NCBI RefSeq assembly: GCF_001984715.1
Contig: NZ_MSPR01000001.1
Coordinates: 186,001-250,000, forward strand
Length of the DNA stretch: 64,000 bases
Source: Streptococcus azizii
GTDB lineage: Bacteria > Bacillota > Bacilli > Lactobacillales > Streptococcaceae
Reading direction: 5' to 3'
Shown here: piece by piece, positions 1-8,811 of the stretch
How the letters are laid out: every line of letters begins with the position of its first letter
Position numbering within the stretch: the stretch's first letter is position 1
The notes under the pieces: model-generated
The model's database searches: none
Seen by the model: only the letters and a program-made list of their open reading frames with translations
What the model was told of the DNA's origin: nothing
Position numbers and translations under genes: made by a program

Positions 1-558
1 CTGTTGTTCGTCATTGGATTACTCGGTACAATTTGTTCAATCCTACTAAGTATTAGTATGAATAGTTTGAAAGATATTACTTATCTAACTTTCTTATATC
101 AGTTTGTAATCATGATTCATACCATCAGTTTATATGTTTCCATCATCGCAACCTCATTTTTTACAGTACTCGCTTATTATGAGTTTTATTTACGATTAAA
201 ACAAGATAATCTAGCCAATTTATGGAAATCCATTAGACAAACCGTTGCTATCCGCATGTTTCTGAACCAAAACGAACATTCAGAAACAGTAACTACAGTG
301 GAACAGATACAAGTGACACGTTATAACCCTATCAATAAATATTTTAACAAGGCGGTTCATAAAGCGATTGTGGACATTCGAGAAGATAAAGCTGTTTTAC
401 TAATTCGAGTTCCTAAAACTCAGCAGGCTACCAAAATTCTAAAAGAAACGGAAACACTTATCAGTGAAGAAATTTCAAATCGGAATCTTGATTACTATTT
501 TTCTCGTCCTGAAAGAAACGGGAAATGGATATATTTTGTTGGTACTAAACGAAAATAA
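1..558 (+). CDS. Partial membrane protein of an integrative element
   Basis: The reading frame is open from the first base of the window, so the true start lies upstream. The visible part has two hydrophobic stretches near the N-terminus (about residues 2-20 and 28-62), followed by a soluble, charged C-terminal region of about 115 residues. I do not recognise the family. It lies directly before the replication origin, rep, excisionase-like and integrase genes and on the same strand, so it is inferred to be cargo or a conjugation-type gene of the same element. No catalytic motif is visible. Confidence 0.5.
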   Translation: MLFVIGLLGTICSILLSISMNSLKDITYLTFLYQFVIMIHTISLYVSIIATSFFTVLAYYEFYLRLKQDNLANLWKSIRQTVAIRMFLNQNEHSETVTTVEQIQVTRYNPINKYFNKAVHKAIVDIREDKAVLLIRVPKTQQATKILKETETLISEEISNRNLDYYFSRPERNGKWIYFVGTKRK

Positions 559-588
559 ACAGATAGAAGGAATGGTGCTGTGGCTCAC

Positions 589-614
589 GAAGTGAAAGCC
601 AAACAGCACCATTC
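589..614 (+). other. Inverted repeat upstream of the rolling-circle origin
   Basis: An 11-bp arm (AATGGTGCTGT) is followed after about 19 bases by its complement (ACAGCACCATT), ending just before the origin hairpin. It may terminate the upstream gene, although no T-run follows, or be an accessory part of the origin. The exact arm borders are read by eye. Confidence 0.45.
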
Positions 615-624
615 AATACTCTAG

Positions 625-660
625 GATTTTATGGGGGTTACTACGACCCCCCATAAAATC
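625..660 (+). other. Putative double-strand origin (dso) with pMV158-type nick site
   Basis: A 13-bp arm (GATTTTATGGGGG) pairs with CCCCCATAAAATC and leaves a loop carrying TTACTACGA. TACTACG/AC is the nick sequence of the pMV158 family of rolling-circle plasmids, where RepB cuts in the loop of a G/C-rich hairpin. The predicted nick is between positions 645 and 646. The RepB-like initiator gene begins about 50 bases downstream, the arrangement expected for an initiator and its cognate origin. The hairpin and motif are seen directly; function is inferred from the family. Confidence 0.8.
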
Positions 661-710
661 AATAATCATTAATCATAATTTTAAAATAAATTAAAGAGAG
701 GTGCTTGCCT

Positions 711-1334
711 GTGGCAAAAGAACAACGTTCAAATAAATGGGCTTTCCTAATCTATAAGGAAAGTGCACCAGATAACTACTTAGAAATCTTAGAAGAAATT
801 CACATTCCCTTTGTATTGTCGCCGTGGCATGATAAGGATGTAAATAAAGAAACAGGAGAATTTAAGAAAGCACATAAGCACGGAGCATTTTATTTCGATT
901 CTCTAAAAAGTTACTCTCAAGTATCAGAACTTATTAAAGAAAAATTAAACGGTCCTGCCCACGTTGAACCCGTAATGTCTCCCAGAGGGATGTACGATTA
1001 CTTCATACATGCAGAAAATCCTGATAAAACTCTTTACGATATTAAAGACATTGAAAGTGGACGTGGTTTTGAACTAGGTAAGTTTCTAGTACAACAGAAT
1101 TCTGATGATTTTACAACCGAGGTCATTGATACAATTGAACAAAATGATTTTACAGAATTTGAAGAGTTGGTCTGGTATGCACGAGATAACAATACCGCTC
1201 TATTAGGACTAATCATTGACCGAACTTACTTTTTTGCTCGTTATCTGGATTCACGTCGGCATAACCCAAAACGACTAGAAAAAGTTACTGAAGAACAGGA
1301 AGGAATATCCGATGGACACGATGAAATTAAATAA
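711..1334 (+). CDS. RepB-like (Rep_2, HUH) rolling-circle replication initiator
   Basis: A 207-residue protein, close to pMV158 RepB (210). I choose GTG at 711 because GAGAGG at 696-701 is well spaced from it; the in-frame TTG at 705 would sit too close. Residues match the RepB active site: H40 and D43 in SPWHDKD, the HUH pair H55 and H57, and a candidate catalytic Y97 in YDYFIH. Such proteins nick a hairpin origin and start leading-strand synthesis; a fitting origin lies just upstream. Genes for an excisionase-like protein and an integrase follow, so the replicon sits in a chromosomal integrative element. It is inferred to act on the excised circle. Confidence 0.85.
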   Translation: MAKEQRSNKWAFLIYKESAPDNYLEILEEIHIPFVLSPWHDKDVNKETGEFKKAHKHGAFYFDSLKSYSQVSELIKEKLNGPAHVEPVMSPRGMYDYFIHAENPDKTLYDIKDIESGRGFELGKFLVQQNSDDFTTEVIDTIEQNDFTEFEELVWYARDNNTALLGLIIDRTYFFARYLDSRRHNPKRLEKVTEEQEGISDGHDEIK

Positions 1335-1677
1335 AATTGAAGAACTACTAAATGCTCTCATTAGTATTATCAAACAAGAACTGAAAAAGACTAATAATTA
1401 CGGACTTGTAACTCAAAAAGAACTCTTAAAAATTTTACAAGTTTCTCCAAATACGTTGAAATCTTGGGAAATGAAAGGGTTAAAACGTCTTGAACCCCCG
1501 ATTGAAGGGACTCGTACTGTCTATTACAAAATGGAAGATGTTATTGAATTTTACAAATTGGGAACTTTAAAATGTGCTAGAATAGAATTATCAAATAAAG
1601 ATTGTGAGGGTACTATTCTAGCCTTTTTCATATCCGAATCTACGAGGCTATATGTACAAAGAAATTATACAATATAA
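1312..1677 (+). CDS. Excisionase-like HTH protein
   Basis: A 121-residue protein overlapping the end of rep by 23 bases and the start of the integrase by 26 bases. GGAAGGA at 1298-1304 serves the ATG. Residues 30-85 form a MerR/excisionase-type winged helix-turn-helix: a segment ending in LQVSPNTLKSWEMKGL, then VYYKMEDVIEFYK. The position between rep and the integrase suits a recombination directionality factor. The last 30 residues (Cys- and Ser-containing, ending in RNYTI) do not look like part of the fold and may be read-through of a shorter ancestral end. A transcriptional regulator is the alternative. Confidence 0.65.
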   Translation: MDTMKLNKIEELLNALISIIKQELKKTNNYGLVTQKELLKILQVSPNTLKSWEMKGLKRLEPPIEGTRTVYYKMEDVIEFYKLGTLKCARIELSNKDCEGTILAFFISESTRLYVQRNYTI

Positions 1678-2917
1678 CGGTAGAAAAGTTACTAAAACTA
1701 CCAAAAAAAATGACGATATCAGTTATTCAATCAAAGGTGTTTACATTGGAACTGATTTAAAAACAGGAAAACGCATTACCAAAACTATCACTGTTAAAAC
1801 ATTAAAAAGTTTAGATAGAACAATTGTTGAAGCTAAGATTCAATTTGAAAAATCTGGGTCTACTATAAAAGAAACCATTCAAATTGATAACTTTGAAAGT
1901 CTTGTTGAAGTTTGGTTTAGTAATTTCAAAACGTGGGTATCATCTCAAAATACAATCAATCGTGTCAGAGGTTACCTTGATACTTACATTATTCCACAAT
2001 TTGGAGATTACAAACCAGAGCAGATTGAACCTTCAGATGTTCAACTTTGGGTAAACAAGTTAGCTAGAAAAGCAAAAAAATCTGTCGATTCTGGTGTTAA
2101 ACGTGCTAAAAAAGGTAGCGCTAAAGACTTTGGAGCTATGGCTCACAAACTTAGTGATATTTTCGATTTTGGGATTACAAATTGCGGTTTAACTACAAAT
2201 CCAGCCAAAACAATCAAGATTCCACTAAAGCCTAAGGCAAACAAAGAGCGTATTATGGTACTCCATGATAATGAGCTTAAAAGTTGGCTGTCTTATCTTG
2301 ATACTTTACAAAATACAAGAGCAAATAGACGCTTTAAAGTTATTTGCAATACTCTTCTAGCTTCTGCATTGCGTATCAATGAGCTACTTGCTGTAGAGAT
2401 ATCCGACCTTGATCTTGATACTAATGAAATCATTGTCAATAAAACACTAATGTGGAAGAGTGCGAATAGTAAATTAGGCATTAAAGGAGAAGTGGTTTGT
2501 AAACAAGCACCAAAAACGGATTCTGGAAATCGTAGAGTTGCCGTGCCAGCATCCATTATTGAGGAGCTTAAAAACTTTCATAATGAAATGACCATGTATT
2601 TTGAAAAACATGGTCTACCAAAATCGACACTTATTTTTCCAACTATATATGGTAATTATATGTGTGATAGAAACGAACGTGCAACACTTAAGAAGCGTTT
2701 ATCTGCTTTAGGGTTACCTGACTATGGTTTTCATTTATTTAGGCATACACACGCTTCTATGATGCTAAATTCTGGCGCTAACTGGAAAGAACTCCAAGCG
2801 AGAATGGGACATAAGTCAATCACCACAATAATGGATACTTATGCTGAATTAGCACCCAAGAAGAAGTTTGAAGCAGTTGATATTTTCCTAAGTAAAATGG
2901 AAGAATTGACTACTTAA
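1652..2917 (+). CDS. int: Tyrosine site-specific integrase
   Basis: A 421-residue phage/ICE-type tyrosine recombinase that would integrate and excise the element. An N-terminal arm-binding region of about 60 residues is followed by a SAM-like core-binding domain (about 70-180) and the catalytic domain. Catalytic residues are visible: R241 in ALRINELL, H361-x-x-R364 in HLFRHTHAS, H387 in GHKS and nucleophile Y397 in DTYAELAP. The start overlaps the preceding HTH gene; GAGG at 1644-1647 is the ribosome site. As the last gene before chromosomal genes it marks the right end of the element, and the attachment site should lie within the next 150 bases. The other end is outside the window. Confidence 0.93.
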   Translation: MYKEIIQYNGRKVTKTTKKNDDISYSIKGVYIGTDLKTGKRITKTITVKTLKSLDRTIVEAKIQFEKSGSTIKETIQIDNFESLVEVWFSNFKTWVSSQNTINRVRGYLDTYIIPQFGDYKPEQIEPSDVQLWVNKLARKAKKSVDSGVKRAKKGSAKDFGAMAHKLSDIFDFGITNCGLTTNPAKTIKIPLKPKANKERIMVLHDNELKSWLSYLDTLQNTRANRRFKVICNTLLASALRINELLAVEISDLDLDTNEIIVNKTLMWKSANSKLGIKGEVVCKQAPKTDSGNRRVAVPASIIEELKNFHNEMTMYFEKHGLPKSTLIFPTIYGNYMCDRNERATLKKRLSALGLPDYGFHLFRHTHASMMLNSGANWKELQARMGHKSITTIMDTYAELAPKKKFEAVDIFLSKMEELTT

Positions 2918-3309
2918 GTTTATCACTACCTTCATCACTACCTTTTTATTTAAAAGGCGAATAAACCTTGATTTAATAAGGTTTTTACATGAAATACTTA
3001 ACCCTTACTGAGGTGAAATAAGACAACATACAGAAAGCCTATGAAACCAACGTTTCAAAGGCTTTTTTCTTTTGATTTTAGCAAGAGAACTCAGTTTTAA
3101 CTGATTAAGATTTATTCACGCTAGATAGGGGAGGAAGTCCCTTGATTCTACCATCTACAAAATCAATAATTGTTTTCGTTACTTGATTACAACTTCCAGT
3201 GTCTCAGAAGCCTACTCTAGCCGAGATTGAAATCATTCACAGATAGACTGACCAAGTCAAGGCACAACCATCTTGACTAAGGCTTTCCCCTCACTTCCTT
3301 TGATTTTCA
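2918..3309. other. Right junction of the integrative element, no gene seen
   Basis: This gap must contain the right attachment site, but the left end is not in the window, so the core direct repeat cannot be identified. A terminator-like hairpin is at 3034-3067. The rest, up to the AIM24-family gene, shows no convincing reading frame, tRNA or repeat. Confidence 0.4.
3034..3067 (+). terminator. Terminator-like hairpin after the integrase
   Basis: AAAGCCTATGAAAC and GTTTCAAAGGCTTT form a 14-bp stem with one mismatch and a four-base loop, followed by TTTTTTCTTTT. It fits a rho-independent terminator of the rightward element genes. Confidence 0.7.
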
Positions 3310-4065
3310 TTACAAAAATGCATCTAGTAGGGTAGTCTTGCCTCCGCCATCTCCCCCACCTGTGATGAGGTGACTGCCGATGACTTGGGCAAAGGTTTCG
3401 ATGTTTAAACTTTGAACGTAGATTTCTCCATAGCCTGAGAAGGTATTGACCACACCTTCACCTGTACCGATCGACTGCAAAAAGCCGTTTTCAAGATGAA
3501 TGTTGTAGTTCAAGTCCCTACTCCAGGCTACCACATGCGCATTGTCAATCGTGATACTCCCTCCCCTTAACTCCAGTTTTTTGATTGACCCAAAAGCGTT
3601 AGCGAGTAAGGTGCCTTCTCCTTCTGTTGTCATGACAAAGAAGCCACCCTGACCTCCAAACAAAGCGCGTCCCACGCTCTGGCGCTCCATCTTATACTGA
3701 GCAGAACCATCCAGGGCCAAAAAGGCACCGTCGTTCAAACGATATTGCTTAGCCCCCAACTCAAGAGCAATCACTTGACCAGGCATGGATGGCGCAAGTG
3801 CTAATTTGCCATCATCGGCACTGGAGACCGCTTCTGTAATGAACATGGACTCGCCTGATGTCATAGAACGCCCGATTGCTCCCATCAGTTTCCCAAGGCC
3901 TGAACCACTACGCGCATTCAACTTCGTGTTCAAGGTCACGCTTGGTGTATGATAAATCATACTCCCTCGCTGAATATAAGCCGTCTCGCCTCTTTCCAGA
4001 GCAATCTCAACGAGTGGAAATTGCATGTTACTATCAATAGTATAGTTCATCCGATTATCAGCCAT
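3310..4065 (-). CDS. AIM24 / TIGR00266 family protein
   Basis: A 251-residue beta-rich, glycine-rich protein of the AIM24-like family, for which I know no firm bacterial function. Hallmarks: the N-terminal QFPLVEIALERGETAYIQRG stretch, the GSGLGKLMGAIGR segment, SGESMFITEA, and a Gly-rich C-terminus (ITGGGDGGGKTTLLDAFL) that only superficially resembles a P-loop. There is no signal peptide. AAAGGAGG sits six bases before the ATG. The wrecked carbonic anhydrase gene lies upstream on the same strand. Confidence 0.8.
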   Translation of the reverse strand: MADNRMNYTIDSNMQFPLVEIALERGETAYIQRGSMIYHTPSVTLNTKLNARSGSGLGKLMGAIGRSMTSGESMFITEAVSSADDGKLALAPSMPGQVIALELGAKQYRLNDGAFLALDGSAQYKMERQSVGRALFGGQGGFFVMTTEGEGTLLANAFGSIKKLELRGGSITIDNAHVVAWSRDLNYNIHLENGFLQSIGTGEGVVNTFSGYGEIYVQSLNIETFAQVIGSHLITGGGDGGGKTTLLDAFL

Positions 4066-4133
4066 GGTAGCCTCCTTTGTATCGTTATTCTAATACAAAT
4101 ATTTTATATCTTTTCTCAAAAAATGTCAAGCCC

Positions 4134-4598
4134 CTACACAACCTCTGTCATACGCCCTGTATCCACATCGTAAACAGCACCAGAGATAACCATATCATTT
4201 GGAATTAAGGGAGAGGTCCGCAAGAACTCCAGCTCTTCACGGACACTTTCTTCTACATTGACAAAATCCTAATGGGGCAACTCCCAACCGTTCCTGTAAC
4301 TCTTGCTGAAAAACCTCATTCATAAAGGTCTGGGAACCGCAATCTGTGTGAGGCAGGACCACAAGCTCCCTAGTGCCTAGTTGCTACTCAGAGATAAGGA
4401 GTGAACAAATGACATCATCTGTGACACGACCGCCAGTATTTCGCAAGATATGAGCATCCCCGAACGCTAGCCCCAAGGCTTGTGCTACATGCAGACGCGA
4501 ATCCATACAGGTCACAATCGCTTTAGGGGTAAATGACGCCTAGCATGCAGATCAACATAGGCCTGATGAGCCTTCATGAAATTCTGAAAATAGGACAT
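4134..4598 (-). pseudogene. Beta-carbonic anhydrase pseudogene
   Basis: Read on the minus strand from ATG at 4598, the product begins [20 protein letters not shown]. Family motifs then appear in different frames: TCMDSRLH with the zinc Cys and Asp-Arg dyad, [12 protein letters not shown], and LPHTDCGS with zinc His and Cys. The end reads ISGAVYDVDTGRMTEVV then stop. Lesions: a frameshift before AIVTCMDSR, an in-frame TAG after ICSLLISE, and another frameshift near the GFVNVEES region. The parts sum to about the usual 155-165 residues, so the gene is recently broken rather than deleted. It should be non-functional for CO2/bicarbonate interconversion unless the lesions are sequencing errors. 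Confidence 0.88.
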
Positions 4599-4769
4599 AA
4601 AAACTCCTTTCGTGAACAACACATCACTTTCTTTTCATACTAGGCTACCATCTTCTTGAACTTTTGTCAGTGCCTAGGATCGATAAGAGAACTGCAGGCG
4701 GCTACTTCCGAATCTTTTATGAACCTCTAGCTTCTTCGCTATTGCCATCTATTTGATCTACCCCATGAT

Positions 4770-6131
4770 TTAACGAAAGACCTTCTGTAGGACTTCACCA
4801 ATAGTGGTTACCCCTACTGCTGTCATGCCTTTGGGAATTTCAAGACCGATGAGGGAGTTTTTGGGGGCATACATTTTTGTGAAGCCTAACTTAGCAGCTT
4901 CGGTAATCCGTTGCTCCATCCGATTGACACGGCGGATTTCCCCTGTCAGGCCGATTTCTCCAATAAAGCATTCTTGAGGATTGGTCGGCTTGTCTTTGTA
5001 ACTGGAGGCAATCGCAACGGCAACAGCCAGATCAATCGCTGGCTCGTCTAGCTTCACACCACCTGCTGACTTAAGGTAGGCATCCTGATTTTGGAGGAGC
5101 AGACCTGCCCGCTTTTCCAAAACAGCCATGATGAGGCTGGCTCGGTTAAAATCAAGCCCCGTCGTGGTTCGCTTGGCATTACCAAACATAGTCGGGGTCA
5201 CCAAGGCTTGCACCTCCGCCAAAATCGGACGCGTCCCTTCCATAGTCACCACAATCGCAGAACCAGTCGCCCCGTCCAGTCGCTCTTCTAAAAAGACCTG
5301 ACTAGGATTGAGAACCTCCACCAGACCTGAGGACTGCATCTCGAAAATTCCGATTTCATTGGTCGAGCCAAAACGATTTTTCACCGCACGTAGAATACGA
5401 AAGGTATGCTGGCGTTCCCCTTCAAAGTATAAGACAGTATCCACCATATGCTCTAGCATACGAGGACCAGCAAGTGTCCCCTCCTTGGTCACATGACCCA
5501 CGATAAAGGTAGCGATATTATTAGTCTTAGCCAGTTGCATCAACTCGGCTGTCACTTCTCGAACCTGACTGACCGATCCCTGAACACTTGAAATCTCAGG
5601 ACTCATAATAGTCTGAATCGAGTCAATAATCAAAAAATGAGGTCGAATCTTCTCCACTGCTGCCCGAATACTCTGCATATTGGTCTCAGCGTAGAGATAA
5701 AATTCATTGTCAATGTCCCCGAGACGTTCGCTCCGTAGCTTGATTTGCTCAGCCGACTCCTCCCCGCTGACGTAAAGAACGGTTCCACGACTAGCCAACT
5801 GGGTCGATACTTGCAGTAGCAAGGTAGACTTCCCGATTCCTGGATCCCCACCGATTAAAACAAGGCTTCCTGGCACCACACCTCCACCTAGAACCCGGTT
5901 AAATTCAGCCATGTCGGTCTCAGTTCGAGCAACATGACTCGAAGTCACTTGATTCAATTTGACAGGTTTGGTCCGCTCTCCAGTCAAGGACAAGCGCTCA
6001 TTCTTCACTTCTGCAACTTCCACCTCCTCCACGAAAGTAGACCAAGCTCCGCAGTTTGGACAGCGTCCCAGATATTTAGGGGAATGATAGTCACAGTTTT
6101 GGCAGACAAAGGTTGCTTTTTTCTTAGCCAT
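4770..6131 (-). CDS. radA: DNA repair protein RadA
   Basis: A 453-residue RecA-related branch-migration ATPase acting in recombinational repair and, in streptococci, in natural transformation. Domains: zinc finger with C10, C13, C24 and C27; Walker A at residues 95-102 (GDPGIGKS); the RadA-specific KNRFG motif past mid-protein; and a Lon-protease-like C-terminal domain (about 300-453). The start lies two bases after the dut stop codon, so the two genes are probably co-transcribed. The pseudogenised carbonic anhydrase follows downstream. Confidence 0.97.
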   Translation of the reverse strand: MAKKKATFVCQNCDYHSPKYLGRCPNCGAWSTFVEEVEVAEVKNERLSLTGERTKPVKLNQVTSSHVARTETDMAEFNRVLGGGVVPGSLVLIGGDPGIGKSTLLLQVSTQLASRGTVLYVSGEESAEQIKLRSERLGDIDNEFYLYAETNMQSIRAAVEKIRPHFLIIDSIQTIMSPEISSVQGSVSQVREVTAELMQLAKTNNIATFIVGHVTKEGTLAGPRMLEHMVDTVLYFEGERQHTFRILRAVKNRFGSTNEIGIFEMQSSGLVEVLNPSQVFLEERLDGATGSAIVVTMEGTRPILAEVQALVTPTMFGNAKRTTTGLDFNRASLIMAVLEKRAGLLLQNQDAYLKSAGGVKLDEPAIDLAVAVAIASSYKDKPTNPQECFIGEIGLTGEIRRVNRMEQRITEAAKLGFTKMYAPKNSLIGLEIPKGMTAVGVTTIGEVLQKVFR

Positions 6132-6133
6132 AC

Positions 6134-6577
6134 TTAGTTCCCCGTTGAGCCAAAGCCACCTGTACGCTGACCTGTCGCTTCATCACCGTCGGCCAGTAAA
6201 AAAGGGGCAAAGACTGCTTGAACAATCCGCTCTCCAACTTCCAGTACGACTGTATTATCGGTAATATTTTGCATCTGGGCGAAGATATGTCCTTCGTTGG
6301 CAGGATTGCCATAGTAATCGCCGTCAATGACTCCGACTGAGTTAATCAAGACCAAGCCTTTCTTGCGAGGGTTGGACGAACGGTCATAGAGATAGAGCAC
6401 CTCACCTGCCTGCATATAAGCCTTGACGCCAGTCGGCACCAGCTGAATCTCCCCTGGAGCAATTTCTGTCTGTGCTGCCACCTTTAAATCATAACCCGCC
6501 GCATGCGCCGTCTCACGCCTTGGTAGCAAACCCTCATCAGTGAATGATGACACCAATTCAAATCCACGTTGTTTCAT
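6134..6577 (-). CDS. dut: dUTP diphosphatase
   Basis: A 147-residue trimeric-type dUTPase that converts dUTP to dUMP and diphosphate, keeping uracil out of DNA. The conserved motifs are in order: [28 protein letters not shown] (catalytic Asp and uracil pocket), [11 protein letters not shown] and the C-terminal [11 protein letters not shown] arm that closes over the phosphates. A TATAAT -10 element lies at 6619-6624. radA follows immediately. Confidence 0.96.
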   Translation of the reverse strand: MKQRGFELVSSFTDEGLLPRRETAHAAGYDLKVAAQTEIAPGEIQLVPTGVKAYMQAGEVLYLYDRSSNPRKKGLVLINSVGVIDGDYYGNPANEGHIFAQMQNITDNTVVLEVGERIVQAVFAPFLLADGDEATGQRTGGFGSTGN

Positions 6578-7047
6578 ATTCTGTCTCCTTACATTTCAAA
6601 TCATCTACTATTACAACCATTATACTATATATTCGTAAAAAACAATGAAAAGGGGACTGTAGTCTAAAAACAATAACCCTTGTATCCTCAGAGAAAGCCT
6701 ATGACCTCCCGATGCTAGTCTGTCATTACTGACTAGCGGGTCATACGCTCAACAAATCAACCATAATAACTTTCCTACTCAATGACAATCAACACCCGAT
6801 GGGTCTGAGACAAAAGTCCAGCTCCAAATAGAAAAAACGAACGAACATGACATTTGCAGTCACATAAATTTAATTTCGTTCGTTTTTATTGGTTAATTTT
6901 AAATTTTTCAGAACTTATAATAAGGAATTTCAAAAATTAAAATCTTTTTGTCCCAGCCTCGTCTACTGTTGATTTTTATTGAATATTATTTTATTGTTTT
7001 GTGGATGAGACTGAAACCATCATGGGTGTCCTATCCCACTCTGTCAG
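6578..7047. other. Intergenic region with dut promoter and a small repeat
   Basis: No convincing gene is present. Position 6619-6624 holds the dut -10 element (TATAAT on the minus strand). The interval 6801-6960 is a short repeat with terminal inverted repeats, listed separately. The rest is unassigned; no clear terminator for patB is seen. Confidence 0.5.
6801..6960. repeat. MITE-like element, GGGTCTGAGACAAAAGT type (copy 1)
   Basis: The left end GGGTCTGAGACAAAAGTCCA and the complement of the right end, GAGGCTGGGACAAAAAG, are imperfect inverted repeats. Inside, AACGAACGAA and TTCGTTCGTT form a second inverted pair. A related copy lies at 35932-36153. There is no coding capacity. A non-autonomous insertion element is likely. 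Confidence 0.5.
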
Positions 7048-8811
7048 CTACTCAAACACAAATTGGTTTTGGTATAATTCTGCGTAAAACCCACCCAATT
7101 TCAGCAGTTCCTGATGATTGCCACGCTCGATAACTTCCCCATCTTTCAAGACGATAATCTGATCTGCATTGAGAATGGTCTTTAAACGATGGGCGATGAC
7201 AAAGCTGGTCCGCCCCGCTGCGATGGCCTCCATGGCTGACTGAATCTTGGCTTCCGTCACGGTATCTACGTTAGAGGTTGCCTCATCTAAAATCAAAATC
7301 TGTGGATCGGTCAAGAGGGTCCGCGCGATTGAAATCAACTGCTTTTGGCCTGTTGAAAAGACATTATTTTCATCATCCACATAAGTGTCGTAGCCTTCTG
7401 GTAAACTCATGATAAAGTCGTGAATATGGGTCGCCCGTGCTGCTGTTTCTACCATTTCCAGAGAAACATCCCCAGCTCCAAAGGCAATATTATCACGAAT
7501 CGTCCCCGAAAAGAGGAGGGACTCCTGCAAGACTATCCCAACATTTTGACGGAGACTGTCCAGATCAAATTCTCGAATATCTACACCGTCAAAGCGAATG
7601 CTCCCTCTATCCACATCATAGAAACGATTGAGCAAATTCATAATAGTCGTTTTGCCAGAGCCAGTCGGCCCAACTACCGCGATCATCTGACCCTTCGGCG
7701 CTGAAATACTAACCTGCTTCAAAATAGGTTTCCCAGGTATATAGCTGAAATCAACCCGGTCAATCTCAACCCTATCTGTCAACCTCGTAAAGGCAGGAGC
7801 ATGCTGCGGACGCACTTCTTCTGGTTCGTCAAACATTTCCTGAATCCTGTGCGCTCCTGTAAAGGCCAGCTGCATTTCCGCCCAACTTGAAGCGACCTGC
7901 ATCATCGGCTGATAGTATTGCTGCGAATATTGAACAAAGGTCACTACCAGACCAAGAGCTGCAGCTGTTGATAAGCTACTATCTGATAGGGCAATCGTAG
8001 ACCCTACAAAAATGACGATGGCTGTATTGATCAAGCTCAGACCATTCATCACAGGAAAGAGTAGACCAGAGAAAATCCTCCCTTTGAAGGTTGCTTTTCG
8101 GACCTTAGCATTGCGCTCCATAAAACCTTCGATGACCTGCTCTTGCAAGCCCTGGACAATGATGGCTTTCTGTCCCGAAATATGCTCATCCATATAAGCA
8201 TTGAGCTGCCCTACTTCTTTTTGTTGCAAGTCCGTATACTTCCGCGACATACGGATAATAAAGATTAGAAATGCAAATGCTATCGGACTGGTTGCAATGA
8301 CCACGAGGGCCATTTTAGCATGTTGGATAAACATCATGGTGACAATACCAATATACAGCACAGACTGGGTGACTACTGTTGTCAGAGACATATTAAAAGC
8401 ATTTTGGATATTATCCAAGTCTGACGTAAAACGAGAAAGAATCTCCCCGTCCTGATGCTGGTCAAAGAAGCGGACGGTTAGGCGCTCCAACTTGCCAAAC
8501 AATCCTTTACGCATCTGGTTGGTGGAGCGAGAAATAATCCTCGTAAAGAGTAAGGCATAGGTCACTGCACTGACTGCCATCAGGATAACCGCCACTAACA
8601 AACTTTGCAGTGTCGCAAAAAAGACCTCTGTAGGCACTGCCTCTTTCGCGGCCATTTTCTGCGCCAATTCGGTCAACTCTGTCACTGCCTTCCCCATATA
8701 GACAGGAGCAAGAACCTGCATACCTGTCGACAGAAGGATGGCTAGAAAGATAATGAGAAACGATACTTTAAATTGTTTAAAATAGGTCCAAAAAAATCGT
8801 GCTGTTTTCAT
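7048..8811 (-). CDS. patB: Heterodimeric ABC multidrug exporter subunit PatB (SatB)
   Basis: A 587-residue half-transporter with an N-terminal six-helix membrane domain (about 1-320) and a nucleotide-binding domain (about 340-587). It closely matches remembered PatB of pneumococcus (SatB in S. suis), a fluoroquinolone and dye efflux partner. Walker A is GPTGSGKTT and Walker [10 protein letters not shown] with the catalytic Glu; the H-loop is VIAHRL. The signature is the non-standard FSTGQ rather than LSGGQ. Paired with PatA this gives one complete and one degenerate ATP site. Its ATG follows the patA stop directly. Confidence 0.93.
   Translation of the reverse strand: MKTARFFWTYFKQFKVSFLIIFLAILLSTGMQVLAPVYMGKAVTELTELAQKMAAKEAVPTEVFFATLQSLLVAVILMAVSAVTYALLFTRIISRSTNQMRKGLFGKLERLTVRFFDQHQDGEILSRFTSDLDNIQNAFNMSLTTVVTQSVLYIGIVTMMFIQHAKMALVVIATSPIAFAFLIFIIRMSRKYTDLQQKEVGQLNAYMDEHISGQKAIIVQGLQEQVIEGFMERNAKVRKATFKGRIFSGLLFPVMNGLSLINTAIVIFVGSTIALSDSSLSTAAALGLVVTFVQYSQQYYQPMMQVASSWAEMQLAFTGAHRIQEMFDEPEEVRPQHAPAFTRLTDRVEIDRVDFSYIPGKPILKQVSISAPKGQMIAVVGPTGSGKTTIMNLLNRFYDVDRGSIRFDGVDIREFDLDSLRQNVGIVLQESLLFSGTIRDNIAFGAGDVSLEMVETAARATHIHDFIMSLPEGYDTYVDDENNVFSTGQKQLISIARTLLTDPQILILDEATSNVDTVTEAKIQSAMEAIAAGRTSFVIAHRLKTILNADQIIVLKDGEVIERGNHQELLKLGGFYAELYQNQFVFE

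Noticed and set aside
705-710. TTG start two codons upstream for the RepB-like protein
   Set aside because: GAGAGG would be only three bases away; GTG 711 has proper spacing.
3949-4173. Plus-strand frame over the AIM24 gene start
   Set aside because: Opposite strand of a convincing gene, no ribosome site, composition not protein-like.
4599-4769. Small decayed gene between the carbonic anhydrase pseudogene and radA (frame starting MAIAKKLEVHKRFGSS)
   Set aside because: It is only about 25 codons before a stop, with no recognisable family; it could equally be chance.
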